Assembly: GCF_030272615.1 (NCBI RefSeq)
Contig: NC_081408.1
Coordinates: 763,048,673-763,112,672 of the forward strand
Reading direction: 5' to 3'
Source: Cryptomeria japonica
Taxonomy: Eukaryota > Streptophyta > Pinopsida > Cupressales > Cupressaceae
DNA length: 64,000 nucleotides
Below, piece by piece: positions 45,481 through 57,400 of the stretch. The notes beneath the pieces were generated by a model. It worked only from the letters and a program-made list of their open reading frames with translations. It made no database searches and was not told the DNA's origin. Positions within the stretch are counted from its first letter, which is position 1; the number at the start of each line of letters is the position of its first letter. Made by a program: the position numbers and the translations under genes.

Positions 45481-46120
45481 ATTTTCTTCTTCTTTAGTGA
45501 CCTAAGGAATGAGCTAATCCTCATATAAAAAAACAAATGTCCCCAAGCCAGTAGCATGATAATTTCTAAAAGGATCACTATCAATGAACTCATTCAACAA
45601 CACTTCCTCCTTTTCAGTTCTATCTCCAATTACATTTTCCTCTTCTAACATCTCAACACAGTACATATCATTCTCGGAAAAGGAGGTATGGGTAGGCTCA
45701 AAATTTATCCATAGCATCATTTGCTACATGTTTAGGGTGCAGGAGTTCTGACAATACCTTTAACTTAGACTCGTACTCGGTTCTTAGAATTAAGGTGACT
45801 AATCAAGAGACATATAACCCCCAATATTTTCTTTAAAATCACGGGATAAACACAAGCCAAAAATGGGAGGAATATCGACTATCACCACTTCTTGGGGAAC
45901 TACAATGTTGGGGTAGGAATATGAGATTAAAGGGACATATTTAATTATGCATATGCCTTGAACCTTCTATCCGTATAATTGCATAGCTCCCATATTTAAA
46001 GGTTCATAGTATAGATTAAGAGCTTTGACTATTTGTTTCTAAATAACTGTAGTACTAGCCCCAGATTCAACCACAAAATTATGTTACAATTTATCTCCAA
46101 CAATGAATGTCAAGGAAAAA
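45481..46120 (-). pseudogene. Retropepsin region of minus-strand Tat remnant
   Basis: Minus-strand frame: FVVESGASTTVI at about 46080-46045 corresponds to the active site (Asp replaced by Glu, codon GAA at 46066-46068). YPNIVVPQEVVIVDIPPIFG and LCLSRDFKENIGGYMSLD at about 45905-45800 follow the usual order for this lineage. Then a 68-codon frame (45720-45514) of acidic linker leads to the RNase H. Stops are frequent. Confidence 0.7.
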
Positions 46121-48260
46121 TGCATAGGATTTAACTTACTCGTTTCGTCTTTCTTCTTTTGGTCTTCATTTGAATTAGTAAAATCTCTTGGCTGCTATTC
46201 TTGTTCATTGGTGATTGGCGTCTTTCCTTTCAAACGAGATTGCTCTGCGACATCTTTGACTCATGCCTATTTTTTATAGCTTTCTAGAGCTTATTTCAAG
46301 AAATATTTTTGCTCTAGAATTGCCAAGATGTCCCATAATGATACGTTAGCAAGGGATTTCTTCAAGTGCTCCACCACATTAAGCAATGCTAGGGGTAGAG
46401 TCTTGGATTCTTTTGTCTTCCAGGGAAAATTCTCCTTCAATTTTTGAAAAGGCTGCACCATTGTAGGGGACTGAGAATTCTTCTCAAAAGCGACTTTAGG
46501 TTGCTACACTTGAGCTACAGGCTCTCCAACAAGTCTCCTCTTTGAGTGAGTATTATAATCGGATTGCATTAGAGGAGCCTTGATGTGGATGCCTCATTGG
46601 CAAATACAACATTCTCCTCTTCCATCCAAGAGAAGAGTGAATGGTTTGGGGTAACTTCGGTCTCCTTCTCTAGTGACATGCCTTGGATTTGGGTGGTCAA
46701 CATTACATTCTCTATACCAGGGGATTAATAGGATTGGATTACGACATCTCGTAAAACGTCTTGAGGACATTGTTCTGCCATCTTTTGTTGTAGATTGCCT
46801 CGTGGACAATTTCGAGGCATATGGGCATCATTGCATGGAAAGAAACATGAATTTAAATCATGTGCTAGATTATTTTGTCTTGCGACCAACTCTTTATTTT
46901 GGAGGTATAGTTTGTAAGGAGGCAGGAAAATGAACAATCTAGTTTGAGGGTTGCGGTGGGTTATTCACCTTAATGCCTCCTTGGTACTAGTTTTGCTATA
47001 AAGGTGTCCTTACTCCCTGATAGCTTTGAAATGGAGGATTTAGAGGCATTGCTTGTTGGCACTTAATACTAATGATCTCATTAGAAAACATCTATAATAA
47101 TTTTTTCATATCACTTATTTCCACTACCAATGAGGGCGATAGAGATGCATTATTTTTTTGAGCAGTCATAAACACATACATTGACTGGGACGATGCAAAA
47201 TTGCTGGGAGTAGCTTCTCCTTGAGGTTGAATGGACATTTTAGGAAATATTGGCACCAATGGTCTTGGCGGGGGCTTCCTAGCATTGATCAAACTATTTT
47301 TTGCCCTTATTGTTACCTCATATGCTTTCAACAAGGTAATACTTCCCAGAGACTGGTTCATGATGGATATATTTGGATTAAAAGCTTTGAGAAAGAAAGA
47401 AAAGGCCATAGTAGTAGGGAGACATGCCACTAAGGGAATTATTTTCCAGGTTTAATGAAATCGGGTGTTGAAACTATAATCGCTTATTGAGGGGCTCTTT
47501 TGATAGTTATCAACAACTCTAATAGGGATGAGCATGTCATGCCCATATTTCCCCAAGTAAAAATTACCCATACAGCATAACATCATTGTCAAAGTAACGT
47601 GAACTTATCATCATCATATAACACCAAGTGCTTCCATTTACTTTATTCACGATATAAAAATCACCATACCTTATCCTTTTAAATATTTTCTCATTTTACA
47701 TTAGTACAGTATATCAACGAAGTCATTTTGCATTTCCGACTTTATCTTTAAGTATAAAAGATTCTATGAGCATAATCAAACCATTTTACACATGCAACAT
47801 AATCATAATGAAGGTCTTATTATAAACTAACTATCAAAATCATCTGAATCAAGTAACCCAACTCAAAGTGGCATAAAAACATATAGAATCCAATTTAATC
47901 TATAGATGGGGCCTGACAAAATGATCGCAATCCCACTTTTCAAAGAATCTATCAAATAAATAGTTGCCAAGTGCATCCTAATCAGCTATAAAATTTGGGG
48001 GCAATGATTTGTACTAGTGTTGTGCTTTACCCTTAAAATAAGATGCAAGGAATCTAAGAGTGACATTTTGTTTCATAACATTGTGAATAGAACAATAGTA
48101 AGCCACATCTTGCAAATGCTTAGTAGGTGTTTCAAAATCCTCCTTAGTAAATTTAGGTAAAGCCTTCAATGCTAAGGCGAGAATAGGGTCACACTGCATC
48201 AGAGGCACAGGGGCAATCAAGGGACTTCCATTGTTCCAAGTAACGAAGTTTCTAGGTGGT
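46121..48260 (-). pseudogene. Gag of minus-strand Tat remnant
   Basis: 48220-48014 encodes ALALKALPKFTKEDFETPTK, then VTLRFLASYFKGKAQ, a Gag capsid N-terminal part. 47430-47092 encodes a middle part (LINARKPPPRPLVPIFPKMS). 46937-46725 contains CFFPCNDAHMPRNCPRGN, a zinc-knuckle relic with one residue too many between its first Cys pair. Many stops and shifts separate these. The gag-protease-RNase H order on one strand between a PBS-like site (48435-48454) and a PPT (44182-44200) makes this one element. Confidence 0.72.
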
Positions 48261-48434
48261 GGATGGGCATTTGTGGTTGAGGTTGAGATTGGGCCTAAAT
48301 TTGTGCGACGACTTTCCTAGAAGATCTAGCCCATGCTATGGTTACTAATGGGGGTAACAACAAGCTAGTTTTTGGGAAGTATGAGATATGGTCACAGGTC
48401 TATGGCTCATACACCCGCTTAAGGTTTAAAAATT

Positions 48435-48454
48435 TGGTCCCATCGAGTGTGCCA
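48435..48454 (-). other. PBS-like site of minus-strand Tat remnant
   Basis: TTGGCACACTCGATGGGACC on the minus strand, nearly the same as the site after the nested element's 5' LTR (14214-14233). The 5' LTR should therefore lie above 48460; only 48461-48734 can be suggested before another LTR interrupts it. Confidence 0.6.
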
Positions 48455-49312
48455 ACAAAAAGAACTATTGATCCCTAAAGTTCACATTATGAGGACACAA
48501 CCTTATGGGAAGTCTAATGAATGGGGGACTAATTGCATTTCATCTGAAAAACTTTGGGATTTTAGAAGCTGGCTCTTTAAATATTTTTGAAGATAAAAGG
48601 ATAAAAAGAAGCATGGAAATTAAAACTATATCTAAGGCGATACGCCAAAATATTTATCACTCTTTAAAATTCACTCTTGAAAAATAAAGAAATATGCAAT
48701 CTCCTTAAAATTAAGCACCTAATACCACTATCTCTGTTGGCATTAGATTGTCATTGATGTCAACAATTGAGAAGATGTAGTGAAGGGACATGTAGAGATC
48801 AAATTGATAGGCTGGCAAAAGTGTTGTTGCAACATCCTATAACATGTCGTGTTATGCACACAAGGAGATATAGGAGGAATGCATGAAGTGTGTCATTGGG
48901 GCATGATAATGGACAAGGAGGTGACATGAAATTGTGTTGGAAATGTATTGTGAAATCTGGTTTGACTCAGAAAAAGTTAGCTGCAATTGTGTATAACACG
49001 CTATGTTAGTCACATGCAGTTACATGGAATATCAGTCACAGTTGTTAATAACACGCAGGTTATCGCTATGAGTTACAAGTCGAGAAATGTTTAAAATCCT
49101 TTATTGGCACTTTTTTGGCATAACCATGTTTCTGTCTCAGTGACATCATCTATTTCAGTGTGAGTTTGCCTTTTGGCAAGACCCTTTCTCCCTTTGGCCA
49201 ACCCTTTGGATTATACCAAAATCCTTTGTTTCGGTGTGACTATCTTCAAGTCTTGGCGATGGTGGATTTGGTCTTCAGGAAGTCAATAACACGACAATTA
49301 TGCGGCCTCCGC

Positions 49313-49676
49313 TATCCCGCAACATGAACGGTTGAAGATAAGTGGCCATGCGGGGTAACACTACATTGTGGCGGATGAAGTCAATAACACGACGGGTTAG
49401 TCGCCGACAAAACACTCTGCGGGCTAGTCACTATTGTGATGGAGAAATCAATAACATGACAGGTTATGTGCCCCCACTATCCCGCGAGTAAAGTGCAGCA
49501 TAGTAAAAGACTTCCCTGCGGGATAACAAGAAGGCATAAGTGTGAGGTTATCCCGCCATCTAGCGACATGTTATACATGTGTAAGATAACCCTACGGGAT
49601 AACATTTATGCAAGGCAAACGATGTTCCCCGCCATCCCGCAACGTGAAAAAGAGAAAGGTGATGATCATGCGGGGT
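49313..49676. repeat. Series of TATCCCGC/GCGGGATA inverted repeats
   Basis: Four inverted repeats with arms of 8-9 bp: 49313-49357 (one G-T), 49478-49525 (perfect), 49547-49603 (GTTATCCCG/CGGGATAAC, perfect) and 49634-49676 (one G-T). A fifth left arm is near 49710. They sit in GC-richer text inside the copia-type LTR. Confidence 0.75.
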
Positions 49677-50979
49677 AAGAATGTTAAGAGGGATAGAGGC
49701 ACCCCACCATCCCGCATGGTTTAGAAGGCCTTCAACAAAGTGATGCAGGATAATGTAATCAGTAGATAGCACGTTATCTCGCTAGCCCACATGAAGGAAG
49801 GTTTGGGCTGTTTTGTGACGCGTATAACATGCATGTTATGCGACCTGCATAACACATCAATGTAGCCCACGAATCCAACGTGGATCTTCTTCACACATGG
49901 ACCTTTTGTGTGCAAATGATGATGTAAATGGGTCCCACCATTCATCAAGTGGTAGAGTGACATGTGGATGCTTTGTGAGGAAAATATTTGATTGATTTTT
50001 GAAGCCAAGAGCACACGCATTGAAAGAAAATCTTTTAGTCAGAACAAAAACAAGATATGAAATAAATATTGAGTAGGTATGGAGTTGGTGGTTTCTTTTT
50101 TGAATGGGGGCCTGCATGAAATATGAAATCTGATTGCAAAGATTGCGGTTCTCTCAGACATAGATGAAGAGACACCGACATTTAATGCAGACATATACTG
50201 TGGAAGGTGGAGGAGCTCCAAAATGATATGAAAATATTTGAATGTAATGCAAAATCCAGGATTACTAAAAATAGTAATCCATGCTCATAGATACAATTTG
50301 ATTTGAGAAGGATTCCAAGGGGATCATTTATTATTGATGGCTAGTTGTCTGAATAGAATGTTCAGAGGATCAAATCAATGGACATATTGGATTTCGCAGA
50401 GGTTGAGAAGATTAATTTATTCATTTTTCTTGGAGGGATAAATCTGGCTGTATGTAGATTGTCATTAAGTGAAGTTATTTTTAGAAGTTGAAAATATTGA
50501 TGAGTTAGTGTGTTGGAGGAGTGAATAGATAGAATCTCTGTAAAAATAGAGTATTAGTGAATAGAGAGTAAAAAAAGGGTGGTTGCAGAAAAGCGTTTTC
50601 CGCAGGTGTCAATAACATGATTCCTGAGCAATCAATAACATCACAAAAAATATTGTTGGCAAAGTATTCAGAAGATTAAGAGAAAATGAGTGGCTGCCAA
50701 AGGTTGATGTAGAGAGAAAAAAATAGAGGATTAAGAAGGCAGAGCAAACAAGGCAAAACAATATAGGAAAGAGGTGAAGAAGTTAGACCCAGAAAAGGGA
50801 AGAGGTATACAAGACGAGAAATCAGAACAACAACATAACACAGTGGCAAAACGTGCATTTCATACCATAAGCAAGAAGCTGCGAATCAGTAAGGTGTTAG
50901 AAAACTCATTTGTAACAAGGTTTCTATAGTATCAAGTTGGTTATTGAATCATTGTAAATCTCTGAGTGGGTGCTCAGAG

Positions 50980-51063
50980 CAGGGGTAGGTGCTCATAAAA
51001 TCAGGGGTTGGTGCTCATAAACTACAGGGGTTGGTGCTCATAAACTACAGGGGTTGGTGCCCT
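50980..51063 (+). repeat. Tandem 23-bp repeat
   Basis: Four copies around GGGGTTGGTGCTCATAAACT, the first and last partial or diverged. Located toward the 3' part of the copia-type LTR. Confidence 0.9.
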
Positions 51064-51270
51064 AAAATATATTGTAATTAGTTTTCCATTGTGAGGATGG
51101 ATTGGAGCAGTAGACTCCAACAACATTTCTCAGCGAGGTTTTTCCCATAGTTGGTTTTCCTTGTATATCTATGTGTTATGCGGTCTGCCTCTTGTTTGCA
51201 TAATCTGTTTGTTTTTAGAGTTGACACAATTTGATTTATTAAATTTCAAGATTATCACTAATTTACCCCC

Positions 51271-52849
51271 ATCTCATTGATCATTTGTTTTCTTCAATCT
51301 TTTCATCATTAAAAAGAGAAAAAAATGTATTTAAGGTCACTAGACACAAAACATAATATTCAAACCTTTTTGCGAGAAGCACCTATTAAAGTTTGATTGA
51401 GATACAAATTTCTTATAGATCCTTGTTCATTTATAACTTTTGGTTCATCGAATTGACATGAAATGAAAACAAACTCAAATATCACAGGCCATCAAAATAC
51501 TATAACGATACATGATTCAATAACCTATCGAGTCAAATTTGAGATTATAAGAGTCAAAATTGAGACAATTGCTCTTCTTACTCATGACATAGAAATTTAA
51601 GTCATCCACCAAAGAAATCAAATACACATAATAGGCAATCTAGGAATAGTCTAATATGCTTTCCTTCATTGATTAATTAAATGAAACTAAAAGTCTAAGA
51701 AGGAATAAAGTCTTAGTATTTTAAAAGATCATCAAACCCTAATACAAAGTGCTCATGGGCTTAAATAGATTATTCAAAGCACTAATTGTAGTCATTCATT
51801 AAAACAAAAAAACTCTTGCATATTCACCACATGTAGCCATCATCATGGCGGGTGTTGTAACCATTTTTGTTAACGATCTAAACACCATTATTAGCTTCTC
51901 ATGCGCTCAAAGGAAATGTCACTTGGGTCATCCATCACTTTTATTTGTAGCTAGTAACCTTGGACACAGGGAAATTCCTTTCATGGGCAAACGTTTTCTT
52001 TTGACACACCTCATTCTCTAGCTTCTTCTGACAACAACCATTAACCAATGGCGTAGATATCCTCCCGCTTGGACTAAAAATGCTTCAAAACTTCTGACTG
52101 GCCAAGTGTCAACTTTCGGTAAAACTTCCAGTCTCTCTTAGTCTTCATTTGTCCCGAACTTGTTGCGCATTAGTGGGCTTTTCCTAAAACTTTTCCCTTT
52201 TGCCTATTCAAAACTAGAAGGTAGGAAAATTTAGGTTTCACAAGTTAAACTTTGTAAACTAGGAAATGACCCAACTTTCACATACAAAGCACCTTAAAAG
52301 GAAAGTGAACCCAATAGATCCAACCAAAATTATATTAGGAAGAGGGTTGAATACTAATTGGATTCATTTCCTTTTATTTTATTTGAAAATTAATTTGAAA
52401 CGATGTAAATTGAATACCAAATCTAGGGTAAGAATCTATACATACATGAACTAGCAACTTGGTCCGATCATGCTACGTAATATTGAAATAGAAACTTCAG
52501 AACATGTATGAGAATAAAAAGGAAATCCAAAAGTGCACCTTTGCCTAATAATTAAGTTTAAATTTTTGTGATGACGGTGGTCGAGGCATATCGTTGTCTA
52601 AACAATTGAATTTATGAACATGGATTTGAAATTGGGTCTTTGAGATACTGTAAATGCTCTTGGAGTCAAAATATGGACCTGTTCTGTGAAGACCATGGCA
52701 CCCCAAGCCCCCTAGTCCAAGCAATTTTTGATGAAATTTTTGGTTGGGTGCTTTGCTTTTAGGTCTTAGTTACTTTTTGATCTTTTTGGGTCCATTGGGT
52801 ACCTGCAGTTGCACACAAGAGAAAAGGAAAGGTGTTGTGGATAGGGGTT
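51271..52849. other. Non-coding
   Basis: AT-rich. It may be the rest of the minus-strand Tat 5' LTR, but no boundary can be shown. No gene is recognised. Confidence 0.4.
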
Positions 52850-53724
52850 TTCCTAGGTCAAACCCCGAGTTTGGAATTAATCCTAATTGAAATAGAAATA
52901 TAATTGGAAGGCTTGTCTTTTGAGGGCAAGGGTAGATCTAAACTTGAATGCAAGTGATTAATAACTTCAATAGGAGATGTAATGCTCTTAGAATAAGTCC
53001 TCGATGTGTTGATGTAATAACATGATAAATCACATAAAATCCATCATGAAATTATAGATAAAACATAAATGGAAGATGCTTTGATGTAGTTTGCAGCTCC
53101 TTGAATCATATTTGCTCTTGAAGAAGAAGAATTGGTCTTGAATTGGAGTGATGAGATGCTATAGTAATAATAGATGTTCTATATTGTTGAAATGAATTGA
53201 GAGGGATGCCTTATATAGGGATTTCATAATTAAAATCACCTTTAGGCTGACTTAGATTTAGTGTAATTTTGCATAGAGATGGATTTGAATAGGGTAGGAC
53301 CATCAAATAATCCTCTCAAAATTCAAGGAAAAAAGTGTGGGACCAAGGAAGTGTGATCGTCCTGGTCCTAACAACTTTATCTCAAATTTTTAAGGATGCA
53401 AGATAATGGGGTTCTAATGCTAATTCTAGTTCGGTGGCTCAAAAAATGATGTATAGATATGAAAACATGTTTTGGAAGTTGAATCGGGTTAGGATTAAGG
53501 ATACATCAGGATAATAAAAGATGAAGGGCACACCTAGATTTAAGGGCCCAAATAATAATTTGATGATGTAATAAAGTGGAATAAGACTCACAATATTGAA
53601 TTAAATATTAATTAATTACAATAAAGGTACTATAATGCATAGAGGAATGGGAAATACTAAAATGAGTGCCAAGAGAGTGTGAAATTGGAGACACTAATAA
53701 AGGTGTGCAATTTACAATGCTACA
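52850..53724 (-). mobile_element. Candidate minus-strand LTR
   Basis: The minus strand begins TGTAGCATTGTAAATTGCACACC at 53724, like the TGTAGTGTCATAAATTGCAT start at 44181. About 500 bp in there is a TATA box (CCCTATATAAGG, 53209-53220). No polypurine tract or internal region is attached, and the lower boundary is a guess. Confidence 0.4.
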
Positions 53725-54464
53725 AAAACCTCGTAGCATCACCATGTGGCATGTTCCAGTTGTTGGTTAACAAATTTGTCACCTAACTCTATATTCTCAC
53801 GCCCACAGAGATGAAAAATGTAACCACAGTTGAACCGGTCTAGTTCAAACTATTTACTGACTGATTCTCTGCTTATTTTACAAGGTGGCAGCTACCTTCT
53901 AATGATTTTCAATGAATAAATAAATAACCCACATGCTTTTAACAAGAAAGCAAATAAAGAAAGAGATTTTAACTAGAAAGCTTTGTAAAGGCATTCATAA
54001 AACTAACTACTATTTTTTGGGAATTCTCAAATTATCAAACAAAAGTTACTACAAAACACCATTCACAGATAATATTTCAAAAAACTGAAAAATTCAAACC
54101 ATTCACCACTTGAATATAAATTCACCAACTGGCATCTATTTCAAAGAATAGAAAAGCATTCACACACCATAATTCAAAGATTACGAATATATGAAAGCCA
54201 CTAGTAGTTCTTCTATATTAAAATAGCAGATAACAACATGCATACAAGTTTTTCTCTTATGAGAAAACAAAGTTTGCGCAAAAGATCCCTAAAAAATAAC
54301 TAATCTACTTATTTATAACTACTAACCCCTTGCCTTCTCGGTTTTCAAGAAACGTTTACTAAAGATAACGATCTTGAACATGACCATTTCAAAACAAAAA
54401 TTCCATAGAGAAACACCAAAATATAAACCACTTCACAACATATAAGGCTATAAGGTCACCACGA
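53725..54464. other. Non-coding
   Basis: AT-rich stretch with no recognised gene, RNA or element boundary. Confidence 0.45.
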
Positions 54465-54927
54465 TCAAGCTCCATCATTAGGTATATGGTTTTTATTTGC
54501 AATCCGTCTATCAATCTCATCTGCCTTCTCTTCTTCTTCGATCAACATCAAAAGGATATCTTCGAATTCTTCCCGATCAAAAACTGTAGCTTGGAAAAAG
54601 TCATACAGGTTCAAAAGAATATGTCCCTGCACTAGCTCAACATATGGTTGCATCACGAGACCTTTTCCAGCTGGGAGCACCATTTCGCCAAAGTTAATTG
54701 TCCGGGTTTCTTCTTGCTGCTAGCTCATCTTGCAAGAGTCGTTCGTGGTTTCTAACTTGTTCTACATTCTTATCTAATATGGTGACGACCCTCCTATATT
54801 CAGTGAAACAAGTTCGTGCTTTCCATGCAAAATACCGTAACTGTAGGATTATATCCTCCTGCTCTTTCTCTAGCCAATTCAAATCTAGGTTATGAAATGA
54901 CAACTCACTGTCACGAGGCAAGACCAT
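54465..54927 (-). pseudogene. Unrecognised acidic/helical ORF pair
   Basis: Two minus-strand frames abut. 54927-54694 (77 codons, LEKEQEDIILQLRYFAWKAR, then VEQVRNHERLLQDELAARRN) has a coiled-coil look. 54683-54465 (72 codons, VFDREEFEDILLMLIEEEEK, then ADEIDRRIANKNH) is strongly acidic. The frames differ by one base at about 54690, so they may be one protein of about 150 residues with a frameshift. No known domain. The AT-rich surroundings lack a clear promoter. It could be an old gene exon or element sequence. Confidence 0.3.
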
Positions 54928-56499
54928 TTTGATACGTGCAAAAATGATGAAAATTTTCTCCTTTAGCTATCTTTAATGTTTTCTCCAAAAATGACACCAT
55001 CAATTGAAGTAATGCATGCCGCCACCATTTTTTGTATCCTGATTGCTTAATGGCCATTAATGACGATACTTCATAAATCTTCCCTTAATTTGTCCCCCGA
55101 AAACAATGCATGACTTGGCAAACGACGAGGGAGAAAGAGGAATGAGAAGAAGCCGTTATTCTTATTGACTTGACAGCCTCATTTAATTTCGTTGGTTTCC
55201 AAGCAAGACATATCTTTACCATCAATCATGCTGCCACCCCAAGGTACTAAAAACAACTTGTAATTACCTCATCAAAATGTCCTTACTTGGAATCAAAGGC
55301 GTCTCTTAAAAATTTGAGGGAGCTGAAAATCAACCACAACACAAGAAGCATCGGAAAGTTGGGAGATCGGGCAAGTTCACAACCATCAAACTCCTTTCAA
55401 AAGAAACCACAAGTACGACTTCTTAAGGGCGCCGACTTTATGCAGACTTCCCTAAGTTGGTCGGATGATCGGGTGATTCTAAAAGTTAAGAATCCTGCAA
55501 CGAAAGTTAGGACATTTAGAAAGGCCGTGACAAGAGCGAATGAGAAAAATAGTGGAGGGATGCGGCTTATCAAAAGTTTAATTTTTTTAGGTAACACTGG
55601 TTAAGACTCCAAAAATAAGAGCTCCATGAAATGAAAGTACATGAATGTGACAAATGGAGGCTACACGTGCTTTTAAAGGAAAACTGAGCTACAAGCTCTC
55701 TGAACTTTCGCTAGACTACCAAATGGTACCTTCTTGTGTGGGCCTTACTATTTGAAAAAAAGACATCCCCACGTTGAAGATAAGAAATCAAAATGAAAAG
55801 GTGTGGGCCACAAACCTGTAAGAAAACAAATAAAACTTAAAACCCAACCTTGGGAAAACTGTAGATAAGTCTATAGTTAAAGTGTTCAAGGGTTTAAAAC
55901 TAACTTGCACCTAGGCTTAAGCCGCACTTAGGGGCTAGGTCTAACTTAACCTTGAAATTAAAGGTTAAGTTCACTTTCGAGGTTATATACTTTCTTGTCT
56001 CACCACAAGTGAACACATGAGGTTAGAGACTCTTTCATCTTATCTCATTAGAGGTTGGGGATATTCTACAACCTCCCCACCTTTAATAAGGGCAATCAAA
56101 TGATATGTTAATAAAGTATATTTTGTTATGTATCAACAAATTACTAAAAGGTAGGATATACGATTAAATCATAAAATGCATATAATGGTAAATTAAAGAT
56201 GGGACGATTAGATTTCAAATTAATATGTAAAATCTGAAAATTAAATTTAAAAAACATTAATATGGGGAAGAAACCCTAGGAAGTATAGTATGTTGTGTAG
56301 GAGAAAATGAGTTCACCAAAATGTAGAGCAAAGTAAACTTTTCCTAAGTTTGGTCTGGGTTAATTCAGTAAAATGCATACACATAGGCACAAATAAATTA
56401 GACTAATCAATGAATGTAGGCTAAGATTGATAATATGATGATTTTATAATAGTTAAATGTGGGAATGTAAATAAAAACAATGGCAATTTACGACTAAAG
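54928..56499. other. Non-coding with one plus-strand ORF
   Basis: An open frame at 55287-55604 (105 codons, basic, ATG start, e.g. VRLLKGADFMQTSLSWSDDR) has no recognisable domain. 55880-56110 contains GGTTAAGTT/AACTTAACC inverted phrases. Nothing else is identified. Confidence 0.35.
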
Positions 56500-57400
56500 A
56501 TATAGACTAGATTTGATGTAGCTTTAAATTTGACATGCCACATTGTATTTGGAATAGGGTATCTCAAAGAGATATTTATATCAAAATCAAAGTATTTAGT
56601 TTTGACTATTTAGAAGTAATTCTAGGTATTAGGTGCAAGTCAATGACTATGGATCTCTCTTTTATTTGCAAAGTTGATTTGGAGAAAAGTAGAGCTCTAC
56701 TCTTCATTTTGTTTGAATCATCTTTGCTCCTCCTTTGTTTCTTGATATATGAAGATAGTTTATATCAAAAAGTAATGTTTTTGGTCTGCCACAAGGGGAC
56801 ATGTTTAATTAGATCAACCTATAAAAATTTGTATAATTGATTAAAATAAACAATCTCCAGTCATGCATATGCTCTTATGAATTAATGTGCAACTCTATAA
56901 TCCTTTAATTGTGATAACTTAAGTGTAAGTTGTGAATGATATGTAGATATAGTTCCTAGATATTTAGATGATTTAAAAAATGAATGTATTGAATGCCATC
57001 CAATTCAAGGATAACAATAGAATTTTCAAGTTTTTGTTTAGTTAGCCCTTGTAGGGAAAAGTTTTCGTAGGGGTCAACCCAAATTTGAAATTTTAATTTT
57101 GAATTTGAAATGGTCAGGTGAAAGACCTCAATATCAGCCTTTCTACTATAAAAATACCCCAAACATTGGAAAGGGGGCCAAATCAATGTCATAATCAAGA
57201 ACATGGAGGTATCCACATACTAAAATGTGAATTGGACAAATGTGTGAAAATGTCTAAACATATGGATGTAGATGAGATAAATGTATAAAAATGGGTATAA
57301 TGAATATATGAAATAAAAGGCTCAACTTACACATAATTACATCACTCTCATCAAAATAATCTTAAAATTAAATAAAAAATAACATACTATACACATTAAA
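56500..57400. repeat. Unidentified dispersed repeat, copy 2
   Basis: Partner of 40980-41900: TCAATGACTATGGATCTCTC (56639), TATAGTTCCTAGATATTTAGATGATTT (56949), TTTTCAAGTTTTTGTTTAGTT (57024), GGGAAAAGTTTTCG (57055) and CCAAATTTGAAATTTT (57077). A 101-codon frame at 56535-56840 shows no known domain. Confidence 0.7.

Larger units (their letters stand above)
48735..51270 (+). mobile_element. Copia-type solo LTR, about 2.5 kb
   Basis: It begins TGTTGGCATTAGATTGTC...GATGTCAACA, a common plant copia LTR start. It contains repeated TCAATAACACG/ATCCCGC text, a 23-bp tandem repeat (50980-51063) and a TTTTTCCCATAGTTGGTTTTCC...TATCTATGTGTTATG stretch typical of the R/U5 part. It ends near AATTTACCCCC. 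ATCTC precedes (48730-48734) and follows (51271-51275), a likely 5-bp duplication. The terminal dinucleotide is not a clear CA. Confidence 0.6.

Noticed and set aside
56535-56840. 101-codon plus-strand ORF in the dispersed repeat
   Set aside because: The parallel copy at 41 kb does not keep the frame, so it is unlikely to be coding.
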